A stretch of DNA of 64,000 bases, from positions 3,100,001 to 3,164,000 of the forward strand of contig NZ_LT906468.1 of NCBI RefSeq assembly GCF_900187125.1, written 5' to 3'. The position numbers and the translations under genes were made by a program. The notes beneath the pieces are model-generated. The model was not told where the DNA came from, did no database searches, and saw nothing but the letters and a program-made list of their open reading frames with translations. The DNA comes from Sphingobacterium mizutaii (GTDB lineage: Bacteria; Bacteroidota; Bacteroidia; Sphingobacteriales; Sphingobacteriaceae). How positions within the stretch are numbered: the first letter of the stretch is position 1; each line of letters starts with the position of its first letter. Positions 27,777-35,802 of this stretch are shown piece after piece.

Positions 27777-29240
27777 ATGTTAAAGCAAACACTACAACAA
27801 AAATTATTACAGAAACTTTCACCGCAACAAATTCAATTCATAAAATTGCTTCAGGTACCTACTGTATCATTGGATGCCCGTATCAAAGAAGAACTTGAAG
27901 AGAATCCTGCACTGGAAGATGGTAGTTTGACCAACATGAACGACCCTGTCGAAGAATACCCAGACAAAGACCCTGATGACGACTTCAACATGGAAGACAA
28001 TAGCTACGATGATGAATTCAGCGTAGACGAGTACATCCAAGAAGACGATTATAAGGATTATGGTGGTGGTTATGACCATGACGATGAAGATGGTAAAAAA
28101 GAAATCCCCATCGCTGTTCAAGACTCCTTCTTCGAAAACCTCCAAAATCAACTGGATTTATTAGCACTTTCTGACAAAGACTATGTTCTAGGCCAACAAA
28201 TCATCGGCTCTTTAGATGATGATGGCTATTTAAGAAGACCTATCCTCTCCTTGATTGATGATTTAGCCTTTTCGCAAAATGTCATTGTAGAAGAAGATGA
28301 GGTTGAAGAGATGCTAAAGATTGTCCAAAGCTTTGACCCTCCGGGGATTGGCGCTAGAAATCTTCAGGAATGCTTGACCATCCAACTTCGTAAAAAAGAC
28401 CAGAGCAATCCTATTATCCAACAGGCTTTGTTAGTCGTTGAAAATTATCTGGACGAGTTCACCAAGAAACATTACGATAAAATCGAAAAGCAATTAGGAG
28501 TTAATTCCGAAGAGCTTAGGGAAATTGTAAATGAAATATTAAAGCTGAATCCAAAACCAGGTGATTCAGGTGCTGTCGCAGGTAAACAACTGCAGATTAT
28601 CCCAGATTTCCATATTTCAAACAACGATGGCGTGCTGCACCTGACCTTAAACGGCAGAAACGCTCCTGAGCTTCGTGTATCCCGCTCCTATCAAGAAATG
28701 TTTGAACACTATGAAAAGGCCGAAAAGAACGACAAGAAGATGCGTGAAGCGGTTCAATTTGTTAAACAGAAGCTGGATTCCGCCAAATGGTTTATCGATG
28801 CCATCAAACAAAGACAGCAAACCCTATTGAAAACCATGAATGCCATCATGGAATATCAATACGACTATTTCCTAACTGGTGATGACAGGATGTTGAAACC
28901 GATGATCTTAAAGGATATTGCCGATAAGATCGAAATGGACATTTCAACAGTCTCCCGTGTTGCCAACTCCAAATATGTTCAGACCGAATTCGGTACATTT
29001 TTACTAAAATCTTTCTTCTCTGAAGCTATCCAAACAGAATCAGGCGAAGAAGTCTCTAACAAAGAGGTCAAGAAAATTTTGGAAGAATGTATTGCTAACG
29101 AGGATAAGAGAAAACCGCTAGCCGATGAAAAACTAACCGAGATCCTCAAAGAAAAAGGTTATTCCATCGCGCGTAGAACAGTAGCTAAATATCGTGAGGC
29201 GATGAACATCCCTGTTGCTCGATTGAGAAAAGAATTATAA
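27777..29240 (+). CDS. rpoN: RNA polymerase sigma-54 factor
   Basis: Sigma-54 directs polymerase to -24/-12 promoters that need AAA+ activators. The 487-aa protein begins with the region I 'LKQTLQQKLLQKLSPQQIQF', with Gln- and Leu-rich helices. An acidic region II follows (about residues 55-105, rich in Asp and Glu). The core-binding and DNA-binding domains contain 'SFDPPGIGARNLQECL' and the RpoN box 'ARRTVAKYRE' near residue 467. Length is normal. No activator gene or -24/-12 site was recognised in the window, and promoter elements in the 227-base gap shared with the PBP gene are unclear. Confidence 0.97.
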   Translation: MLKQTLQQKLLQKLSPQQIQFIKLLQVPTVSLDARIKEELEENPALEDGSLTNMNDPVEEYPDKDPDDDFNMEDNSYDDEFSVDEYIQEDDYKDYGGGYDHDDEDGKKEIPIAVQDSFFENLQNQLDLLALSDKDYVLGQQIIGSLDDDGYLRRPILSLIDDLAFSQNVIVEEDEVEEMLKIVQSFDPPGIGARNLQECLTIQLRKKDQSNPIIQQALLVVENYLDEFTKKHYDKIEKQLGVNSEELREIVNEILKLNPKPGDSGAVAGKQLQIIPDFHISNNDGVLHLTLNGRNAPELRVSRSYQEMFEHYEKAEKNDKKMREAVQFVKQKLDSAKWFIDAIKQRQQTLLKTMNAIMEYQYDYFLTGDDRMLKPMILKDIADKIEMDISTVSRVANSKYVQTEFGTFLLKSFFSEAIQTESGEEVSNKEVKKILEECIANEDKRKPLADEKLTEILKEKGYSIARRTVAKYREAMNIPVARLRKEL

Positions 29241-29443
29241 TTTTTTTTATTAGATACTTGCATTTTAAAATATAATCTACTAAGTTTGTAGAGTATTCAG
29301 AATTGCAGATGCAATACCAACCGAGTGACAGACACCGCGGTGGTAAATCGATACGGGCGACAAGCCAAAATAAACGAAAATTGCAAGGTCTTTTAAGACT
29401 CCTCTGAATGCAATTATGGTTAAACCCTTTAAACATTAATTGT
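29241..29443 (+). other. Possible structured leader or small RNA before 87-aa gene
   Basis: The stretch after rpoN has several self-complementary segments: ATTGCA/TGCAAT around 29302-29316, a CACCGCGGTG palindrome near 29333, and near 29370-29415 an AATTGCA/TGCAATT outer pair enclosing GTCTT/AAGAC. The GC content is higher than in surrounding intergenic DNA. This suggests a folded 5' leader or a small RNA, but I do not recognise the class. Confidence 0.35.
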
Positions 29444-29707
29444 ATGTCGAACACAACAAAACCCTTACATCAGCATTTAGTGGAGAAATTCCACCACTAT
29501 TCCACCAACGAATTAGTCGTATTAAACAATGATTTGGTAAAATCCAATTGGGGAGCCAACAAAACTGCTTTCAGGACGGCTTTGATATCCGCATTATCCA
29601 ATCGTGGTATCGACCTTTCAGCCATCATCAGTACAGAAGACGGCTTCACCCAAATCCAAAGCGTCCCAGTAAAATTATCTGAAAATAAATTAATTCCGAT
29701 TTGCTGA
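29444..29707 (+). CDS. Conserved-looking small protein, unknown function
   Basis: I do not recognise this 87-aa protein. The frame opens at 29408, but ATG 29444 is preferred because the upstream 12 codons overlap the structured segment and read like noncoding sequence. The protein starts 'MSNTTKPLHQHLVEKFHHYS', is soluble, with two predicted helices ('TAFRTALISALSNRGIDLSA') and a C-terminal beta stretch. It has no signal peptide or cysteine pattern other than a final Cys. It follows rpoN by about 200 bases in the same direction and ends in a region of short repeats. The coding call is moderate. Confidence 0.6.
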   Translation: MSNTTKPLHQHLVEKFHHYSTNELVVLNNDLVKSNWGANKTAFRTALISALSNRGIDLSAIISTEDGFTQIQSVPVKLSENKLIPIC

Positions 29708-29712
29708 AAATA

Positions 29713-29863
29713 GATTTGAGATATGAGATGTGAGATAGTAAGGTTATTAACCTAGCACTCATATCTCACATCTCAATACTAATAAATGATATAGCAAAGT
29801 TAATATCTCAATACTCATATCTCACATCTCAATACTAATTCATATCTCAAATCTCAATTCTCC
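29713..29863. repeat. Short repeats of a CATATCTCACATCTC-type unit
   Basis: A 27-base unit occurs identically at 29757-29783 and 29813-29839, and a diverged copy begins about 29838. An inverted copy at 29724-29737 pairs with 29762-29775 over 14 perfect bases, so the first pair can form a long hairpin. The block lies between the convergent 87-aa and DUF2891 genes. Confidence 0.8.
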
Positions 29864-30961
29864 CTAATACCTGCTAATTGCATATAATGCAAAGGTTCCT
29901 AGCCAATGGCTTCCCATGTAATCATCTTCAGCGCTTAGATTAGGGATAGAAAAATCGAAATGCGCTATGCTATTGCTTTTTAAGTGGCTTAGACTTGGAT
30001 CTATTTTGCTGATCCCTACTAAGCATGCGGCTCGGCTATAATTGAGGCCATCCAAATGAACCAATTTGCCATCGCTCCTATCTTTTACAATAGCAGGCTT
30101 TAGTTCAAAGGATTGTTCAAACAAAGCTGGCATAAATCCTTTCAACCACGTTACATATTCATCCTTAGGCATCAATTTACTCATCAAATAGGCCTCCTCT
30201 AAGCAAGGAGAAAGAAAATCATAACCACTTGGCTCATACGCAGGATCACAGTTCTTATCATTCTTGAACAAACGCATCGCGTTTTCTTGGATTGACTTTT
30301 TAAAAGCTTCATCCCCTACTGCATTAGCGTAATCCAAAGAAAGTGATAAACTAAAAGCAGAATTATCATGTTGTCCAGCACGAATGGGATAAACCAATTT
30401 TGGAAGATATTCTATATAGCGTTGTACCAATAGATCCACCAAAGGCTGTAAAGCTACTTTCCATTTTTTGCCATCTTCATCATTCCATCCTGCCAATTCC
30501 TCCTGCAACTTAAACAGCCAAGCCCAACCGTAAGTCCTTTCGAAACTTAAATTGTTCTTATCATTGAAAAAGGCTATTTCTGATTGCACATTTTCAGGCG
30601 TGATATGGGCATTTAGGACTTGCCTCATTTTTCCATCTTTATCCAGTTCAGGAAAAGTCTTCAGCAATTTAATTACGGACCAATACCCATGTACAGAAGA
30701 ATGCCAATCAAAACAGCCATAAAAAACTGGTCTAAGGGCTTTTGGCGACTTAAGATCAGAGTCAGACCCCAATACTTGCCCTAATTTATTAGGATATTCC
30801 ACTTCAATACAATGGGTTGGCATAGCATAAATTTGCTGCGCTAATTCGAAAGACAATTTCACATCTTCCAATGGCACTTCATCTTGCTTTTTGGGTACAT
30901 TATTACATGCTTGGAACAAAAGAACTACAAGCAAAAAGATGTTTGAACATATTATTTTCAT
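29864..30961 (-). CDS. DUF2891 family lipoprotein
   Basis: This 365-aa predicted lipoprotein has a signal with lipobox ('IFLLVVLLFQAC'). The mature region shows the DUF2891 signature 'FYGCFDWHSSVHGYWSVIK' near residue 80, then an all-helical toroid pattern with 'TYGWAWLFKLQEEL', 'RAGQHDNSAFSLSLSLDYA' and 'GYDFLSPCLEEAYLMSKLM'. These resemble an (alpha/alpha)6 barrel as in some glycan-active enzymes. The family function is not established. The exposed location inferred from the lipobox fits a role outside the cytoplasm. It stands alone and is convergent with the 87-aa gene. Confidence 0.88.
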   Translation of the reverse strand: MKIICSNIFLLVVLLFQACNNVPKKQDEVPLEDVKLSFELAQQIYAMPTHCIEVEYPNKLGQVLGSDSDLKSPKALRPVFYGCFDWHSSVHGYWSVIKLLKTFPELDKDGKMRQVLNAHITPENVQSEIAFFNDKNNLSFERTYGWAWLFKLQEELAGWNDEDGKKWKVALQPLVDLLVQRYIEYLPKLVYPIRAGQHDNSAFSLSLSLDYANAVGDEAFKKSIQENAMRLFKNDKNCDPAYEPSGYDFLSPCLEEAYLMSKLMPKDEYVTWLKGFMPALFEQSFELKPAIVKDRSDGKLVHLDGLNYSRAACLVGISKIDPSLSHLKSNSIAHFDFSIPNLSAEDDYMGSHWLGTFALYAISRY

Positions 30962-31027
30962 ACTAGTAAAATTGGCAATATATTTGAGTTATAAAAATAA
31001 CATTTATAAACAATAACAATCTACAAT

Positions 31028-31699
31028 ATGAACATTAGTGACTTAATTTCAGGAAGCATTGGTTCACAGGCTACTGAAGGAATATCAGAAAAATTAGGAC
31101 TTGATAAAAACCAAACCCAATGGGTGGTTTCAGCAGCTATCCCATTGATGATGTCTGCCTTGAATTATAATGCCCAAAAAAGCCCAGAACAGGCTCAAGG
31201 CATTCAAAATGCATTGGATAAACACTCTGGTGGAATCTTCGATAACTTAGCCGGCTTATTTAATCAAGGACCTTCAGAGGATGAAGACAAAATTGTAAAC
31301 CACATCTTTGGTAGAAATACCGAAACGGTAAAACAGTCCCTTTCTGAAAAATCTGGTATTAGTATGGGTAAAATTGGGGGTATTTTAGCCCTATTGGCAC
31401 CATTGGTAATGGGTTATTTAGGCAAAAAGAAACAAGCTGACGCTGGAACAGGCGGCGGAGGAATTGGCGACCTATTAGGAAGTATCTTAGGAGGAGGCTC
31501 TTCTAATGCTTCTGGAGGTGGAATCGGTGACTTGATCGGAAGCGTATTAGGTGGAGGCGGCTCAAGCCCTGCTAGCTCTTCTCAACCTAATATAGCTGGT
31601 GGATTAGGCGATTTAGTAGGACAGTTCTTTGATCAAAAGAACGACAACAATGCTAAAGGCAATATCTTAGATAGCCTTGCTGGTATGTTTGGAAAATAA
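31028..31699 (+). CDS. DUF937 domain-containing protein
   Basis: This 223-aa protein contains a helical DUF937 domain at residues about 5-140 ('GISEKLGLDKNQTQWVVSA', 'GIFDNLAGLFNQG', 'HIFGRNTETVKQSLSEKSG'). The C-terminal third is Gly- and Ser-rich with two repeats of 'GGGIGDLLGSILGGGSS' type. The family is common in Bacteroidota and proteobacteria and resembles YidB, with no proven function. The Gly-rich tail may be a flexible linker. It is followed by a Rho-independent terminator and divergent from the DUF2891 gene. Confidence 0.9.
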   Translation: MNISDLISGSIGSQATEGISEKLGLDKNQTQWVVSAAIPLMMSALNYNAQKSPEQAQGIQNALDKHSGGIFDNLAGLFNQGPSEDEDKIVNHIFGRNTETVKQSLSEKSGISMGKIGGILALLAPLVMGYLGKKKQADAGTGGGGIGDLLGSILGGGSSNASGGGIGDLIGSVLGGGGSSPASSSQPNIAGGLGDLVGQFFDQKNDNNAKGNILDSLAGMFGK

Positions 31700-31722
31700 T
31701 CGAATAAAATACAACCATAAAG

Positions 31723-31750
31723 GGATTGGTCAGGTTGATCAATCCTTTTT
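31723..31750 (+). terminator. Terminator after DUF937 gene
   Basis: Arms 31723-31732 and 31736-31745 pair over 10 positions with one G-U pair and a 3-base loop. Five T residues follow. It lies 24 bases after the stop codon and before the aldolase-like gene. Confidence 0.8.
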
Positions 31751-31792
31751 CTATTTTATTCCTTCCGATGTTGAAAACGATTATATTTACAC

Positions 31793-32827
31793 ATGCAATC
31801 TAAAATAAGTTTCAAAAACGATTATAGTGAGGGTGCTCACCCCAATATCTTAAATCTCCTTATCCTAACCAACCTCGATCAAGAAACAGGCTATGGAGAG
31901 GATAACCTAAGCATAAAAGCAAAATCTTTCATCAAAAGAAGCATCAATAATCCCGATGCTGAAATCTATTTTGTTTCTGGAGGAACCCAGGCGAATATGC
32001 TGGTCATCAGCCATCTCCTTAAACCTTATGAATCAGTTATTGCTGCTGATACTGGACATATCGAGGTGCATGAAACTGGAGCTATTGAAAACACAGGACA
32101 TAAAATCAATTGTATTCCCAATCAGGATGGTAAAATAGCTGTTAAAGGAATCCAAGCTGCGCTAGATTACCATACCGACAACCACATGGTCAAACCGGCT
32201 ATGGTTTATATCTCCCAATGCACTGAAATTGGAAGTATCTATAGTAAAGCTGAATTAGAGGAAATCTCCCAATTCTGCAAATCCAATAACTTGTTATTGT
32301 TTGTAGACGGCGCTAGGCTGGCTACAGCGTTGACCTCATCCCATGCCGACCTGAACATCGAAGAATTGGCTAATCTTGCCGATGTATTCTACATCGGTGC
32401 CACAAAAAATGCCGGCTTATTAGGTGAAGCCATTGTTTTCAAAAACAAGGAACTTGCTCAGGGTTTCGACTATTATATCAAACAAAAAGGGGCATTAATG
32501 GCAAAAGGTCGAATCTTAGGGGCTCAATTCTATGCCTTGTTCGAGGACAATCTATTTTTTGACCTAGGAAAACATGCCAATCAAATGGCGGCAAAATTGG
32601 CAGATGCTTTCCAATCCAAAGGCTATGAATTCTCTAGTAACCCGGTCAGCAACCAGATCTTCCCGATTCTCCCTTACCCTATTATCAAAGAACTCCATAA
32701 AAAATATGAATTCTATGTATGGCAGAAGTTAGATCATGATAAGGCAGTGGTACGCCTTGTGACATCTTGGGCTACCCCAGAGACAACAATTGATCAGTTT
32801 ATCGCAGATCTTCCGAAAGCATTTTAG
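31793..32827 (+). CDS. Threonine aldolase-like PLP enzyme
   Basis: This 344-aa protein belongs to the beta-eliminating lyase/threonine aldolase fold-type I PLP family. It may cleave L-threonine or other beta-hydroxy amino acids to glycine and an aldehyde. Visible features are 'FVSGGTQANMLVISHLL' (phosphate-binding loop), 'HIEVHETGAIENTGH', 'LLLFVDGARLATAL' (Asp that binds the PLP nitrogen) and 'FYIGATKNAGLLGEAIVF' with the Schiff-base Lys. Length matches low-specificity threonine aldolase. It is 52 bases upstream of idi on the same strand, which may be cotranscription without functional link. Confidence 0.88.
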   Translation: MQSKISFKNDYSEGAHPNILNLLILTNLDQETGYGEDNLSIKAKSFIKRSINNPDAEIYFVSGGTQANMLVISHLLKPYESVIAADTGHIEVHETGAIENTGHKINCIPNQDGKIAVKGIQAALDYHTDNHMVKPAMVYISQCTEIGSIYSKAELEEISQFCKSNNLLLFVDGARLATALTSSHADLNIEELANLADVFYIGATKNAGLLGEAIVFKNKELAQGFDYYIKQKGALMAKGRILGAQFYALFEDNLFFDLGKHANQMAAKLADAFQSKGYEFSSNPVSNQIFPILPYPIIKELHKKYEFYVWQKLDHDKAVVRLVTSWATPETTIDQFIADLPKAF

Positions 32828-32878
32828 GTTAAATAGACTGAATTCCTTATTTTAGGAAAACACCCCTAAATCTAGACT

Positions 32879-33406
32879 ATGACTGTAGATGAATTTGTGA
32901 TATTGGTAGATCAACAGGATAATGAAATTGGCCAGATGGAAAAACAAGAGGCTCATCTTCAAAACAAAAAACACCGTGCTTTCTCCGTATTTCTATTAGA
33001 CGAACAAGGAAACCTGATTTTACAACAACGTGCCGATTCAAAATATCATAGCCCTGGTCTTTGGACCAATGCCTGCTGTGGACACCCAAGGCCCAATGAA
33101 TCAACCATTGAAGCCGCCAAAAGAAGGACCTTCGAGGAATTAGGAATCCATATCGAAATCCAAGAGGTATTCCAATTGAGCTATGAAGAACATCTAGAAA
33201 ATGGACTTTGGGAAAATGAATTCGACCATATTTTCATTGGAAAGTTCAGCGAAAACATCCCAGACCCAAACCCAGACGAAGTTCAAGACCTAAAATACAT
33301 CAGTGTAGAAAAAGTTGAAAATGACCTTAAAGAAAACCCTCAAGATTATACCTTTTGGTTTAAATTGATATTTCCTAGGATAAAACAGATGTTAGTAAGA
33401 CAGTAG
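32879..33406 (+). CDS. idi: Isopentenyl-diphosphate delta-isomerase, type 1
   Basis: The enzyme interconverts isopentenyl and dimethylallyl diphosphate for isoprenoid synthesis. The 175-aa NUDIX-fold protein has 'DEFVILVDQQDNEIGQMEK' at the start, metal-binding His in 'KHRAFSVFLLD' and 'YHSPGLWTNACCGHPRPNE' with the catalytic Cys. The modified NUDIX motif 'AAKRRTFEELGI' follows, and 'SYEEHLENGLWENEFDHIF' supplies the second catalytic Glu region. Length and motif order are those of type 1 Idi. It is followed by an unusually long hairpin terminator. Confidence 0.95.
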   Translation: MTVDEFVILVDQQDNEIGQMEKQEAHLQNKKHRAFSVFLLDEQGNLILQQRADSKYHSPGLWTNACCGHPRPNESTIEAAKRRTFEELGIHIEIQEVFQLSYEEHLENGLWENEFDHIFIGKFSENIPDPNPDEVQDLKYISVEKVENDLKENPQDYTFWFKLIFPRIKQMLVRQ

Positions 33407-33476
33407 ACATAAGACACTGCATAACTCCTACTATGCTCAATCCAAATCAGAATGAGATATAAAAAATCTATATCCT

Positions 33477-33529
33477 CAATAAAAAGAACGGTTCTACAAT
33501 CAGAGATTGTAGAACCGTTCTTTTTATTG
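33477..33529. terminator. 25-bp perfect hairpin, bidirectional terminator
   Basis: Arms 33477-33501 and 33505-33529 are exact reverse complements with a 3-base loop. The outer portion is A-rich on the left and T-rich on the right, so it can terminate idi on the plus strand and the 191-aa gene on the minus strand. The stem is much longer than needed for a terminator. Confidence 0.9.
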
Positions 33530-33603
33530 TCAAACTTTAAATCTATTTCCCAAGTTTTCTCAACATATAGCCATCAGAAAGTTCTGTTGTCTATTGTCTC
33601 TTT

Positions 33604-34179
33604 CTACCACCATTCGGCATTAGGCAAATAATAATGCGTTGTATCCTTTACAGTTTGCCAAGGTGCCAATTCAAACAAATACCCCCTTTGACTGACTTTC
33701 CAAGGATAGTTATAATCGTATGTTCCCCATAGAAATTCAACCTTATAGGTTTTGCCATCGCCACTGGTCAAGGTCCCGAATAATCTAGGATTAGAAGATC
33801 CAGAAACCCCATTGGTGTACATGACGGCTTTATCAAAAACCACTTTCGCATTGGCTTCCACCGAATCACTCAATTTTATCACAGGTTCATCCGCCTGCAA
33901 CATGGCTGTATATGATTTCCAAAAGGTCTGATTCGTATCCGACATGGCATACGGGTATTCCTTTTTCGTAGGAGTTTGTTCCATAAAAAGACGGATTGGT
34001 CTTTTGGTTACCAGCTCTTTTCCCAAAACCTCCTTATACGGCGCCTTCTTACTGATATTGGTAGACTTCGTCTTAACGGTCTGAATGATTGCAAATACAA
34101 ACAGAATAAAGCCAACTATTAGGCAAATAATAAAAATCTTGATCACCTTCTTTGCTGTTATTCCCTCTTTTATTCCCAT
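33604..34179 (-). CDS. Membrane-anchored protein of DUF695 operon, unknown
   Basis: I do not recognise this 191-aa protein. One hydrophobic helix near the N-terminus ('VIKIFIICLIVGFILFVFAI') is followed by a soluble domain of about 150 residues with 'RLFGTLTSGDGKTYKVEF' and 'WKVSQRGYLFELAPW', beta-rich with many aromatic residues. This suggests a protein anchored in the inner membrane and facing the periplasm. It begins three bases after the stop codon of the upstream 226-aa gene and is the last gene of a three-gene unit headed by the DUF695 protein. Confidence 0.72.
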   Translation of the reverse strand: MGIKEGITAKKVIKIFIICLIVGFILFVFAIIQTVKTKSTNISKKAPYKEVLGKELVTKRPIRLFMEQTPTKKEYPYAMSDTNQTFWKSYTAMLQADEPVIKLSDSVEANAKVVFDKAVMYTNGVSGSSNPRLFGTLTSGDGKTYKVEFLWGTYDYNYPWKVSQRGYLFELAPWQTVKDTTHYYLPNAEWW

Positions 34180-34182
34180 AGA

Positions 34183-34863
34183 TTATTTTTTCTCAGTCAA
34201 TGTAACTTCCAAACTGCCATCCTCTGAAACCAAATCAATTTGATAGCTCTCCTGATCTTTTATTTTCATCGGAATGGTTTCTTGTTCAAAATCTGAACTG
34301 TTCATTTCCATGGAAGTTTTGGCGGTTGTACTATGTTCTCTAGCTTTAGAAATCAATAAGCTTTCTTGACCAGCATCCATGATCTTAAACCAGCGAAATC
34401 CAGAACCTTTAGGAGTCCCTGTGCTCGGGTCTTTTTCCGTAAATCGACCAAAGTACAAATCGCCTCCATTCATGGTTTCCGAAAGTTTTGACACACGTTC
34501 TTGCTGGTATGGATTCGGTTTGACCGTATCATATACTAAATATGCAAAAAATCCAATAAATGCCAAGATGAAGATATAACCAAAAATAGTAGGTTTCAAT
34601 CGAAAAGGAGCTTTAGGCACTTGGTTCTCACATTCCTGCACATAACGCTTCATTTCTTCGGACCATTTCCGCTTTGGTATAAACTTATCTGTTACACGAT
34701 CATAATAACTAGGAGCAGCATTCTTAGAATATCCGGTATAGATTGCCGTAGAAAAATAAGACCTATAAAACACCAAAATCATTTGATTTCCCGGATTAAC
34801 AGGGTTTTGCAAATGATCCGCAGCAAAACTTGCCTCTTCAATTTTCTTTATATAAATAAACAT
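34183..34863 (-). CDS. Single-pass membrane protein of DUF695 operon, unknown
   Basis: I do not recognise this 226-aa protein. An N-terminal soluble region of about 85 residues ends in 'YDRVTDKFIPKRKWSEEMK', then one membrane helix around residues 93-112 ('IFGYIFILAFIGFFAYLVYD'), then a C-terminal domain of about 110 residues containing 'GDLYFGRF' and ending in beta-strand-like sequence. It is 19 bases after the DUF695 gene and three bases before the next gene, so the three are very likely one operon. Its product resembles the downstream protein in having one helix and a beta-rich domain. Confidence 0.72.
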   Translation of the reverse strand: MFIYIKKIEEASFAADHLQNPVNPGNQMILVFYRSYFSTAIYTGYSKNAAPSYYDRVTDKFIPKRKWSEEMKRYVQECENQVPKAPFRLKPTIFGYIFILAFIGFFAYLVYDTVKPNPYQQERVSKLSETMNGGDLYFGRFTEKDPSTGTPKGSGFRWFKIMDAGQESLLISKAREHSTTAKTSMEMNSSDFEQETIPMKIKDQESYQIDLVSEDGSLEVTLTEKK

Positions 34864-34881
34864 ATATCTTGACTCAAAATT

Positions 34882-35679
34882 TTATCGATTCTTTGTTCTG
34901 ATTACTTCTGATTCCCAACCACTATAAATCCCGTTGAAAACCTTCGCTTTTTCCCATATCGGAAGACATAAATCATCAATCTGCTCATAGTTTACATAAT
35001 CCTGTCTAGATATGCCCAACTTCCATAATTCATCACGCCTTTCTTTCAAGAACAGGACAAAGCGTTCGCTTTCGGCAAATTGCAGAAACTGTTCTACATC
35101 CTTTTCTTCCTTGAAGTCAAGAAAATGATGCACATTACGGGATTCTTTCAGATCATCCCCTGCATCCGTCAATTGCCGTAGCAAAATGCGATTCTTGATC
35201 ATCTCCATCTGAAAGGGCAATGGATAGGCCAGATTGAAATAATCACTCCAATTGGGGTCATGCCTATGATCGATTTGATAAGTTAATTTCTGTCCAAAAA
35301 CCTTTTCAATTTGGGCAAGGAAAACTTTTGTGTTCTCTACCTTATGACAATAATACATCTGCAATCGTTCTGAATTCATGGTCAAGGTGGAGACATGCAA
35401 CAGGTTCTCCCCAAATCGTACGATCAACTCCGAAATCTTATCCTCAACTTCATTGATGAGCTTATAACTTTCGATGCTTGGTAAACCTTCCTCATTGGCA
35501 TAATCAAAAGGGATGATCAAATAAAAGACCTCGGACAAAGATTTTATCGGCGCAATCTCAGCAATATTGATATCAACAATAACCGAGGTAACCTGGTTAT
35601 TGATCCTAGAAAAATAAACCTGCCAGTTTTCATCATGACGAGGTATTCTGATCTTTTTCTTGAATAGTGATTTGAACAT
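34882..35679 (-). CDS. DUF695 protein with RraB-like C-terminal part
   Basis: This 265-aa cytosolic protein has a DUF695 N-terminal domain ('ENWQVYFSRINNQVTSVIVD', then 'FYLIIPFDYANEEGLPS'). Its C-terminal half reads 'LRQLTDAGDDLKESRNVHHF', then 'FAESERFVLFLKE', similar to RraB, a protein that inhibits RNase E in E. coli. The frame opens at a TTG at 35688, but ATG 35679 is taken as start. It heads an operon with two membrane proteins of unknown role. An effect on RNA decay is conjecture from the RraB-like part. Confidence 0.72.
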   Translation of the reverse strand: MFKSLFKKKIRIPRHDENWQVYFSRINNQVTSVIVDINIAEIAPIKSLSEVFYLIIPFDYANEEGLPSIESYKLINEVEDKISELIVRFGENLLHVSTLTMNSERLQMYYCHKVENTKVFLAQIEKVFGQKLTYQIDHRHDPNWSDYFNLAYPLPFQMEMIKNRILLRQLTDAGDDLKESRNVHHFLDFKEEKDVEQFLQFAESERFVLFLKERRDELWKLGISRQDYVNYEQIDDLCLPIWEKAKVFNGIYSGWESEVIRTKNR

Positions 35680-35802
35680 GCTTTCCAATTAGATAAAACA
35701 TTCTTGGTTGTATTACCCAAATGTAAGCTCCATCTTTTACTTGTCCGAACGAAGGGTTGTCGAATTTATATAAATGAAACAGATAGAAATCGCTTGAAAA
35801 GG

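Noticed and set aside
29713..29863. Possible CRISPR array
   Set aside because: The repeat units are few, have no regular 25-40-base unique spacers, are partly inverted, and no cas genes are nearby.
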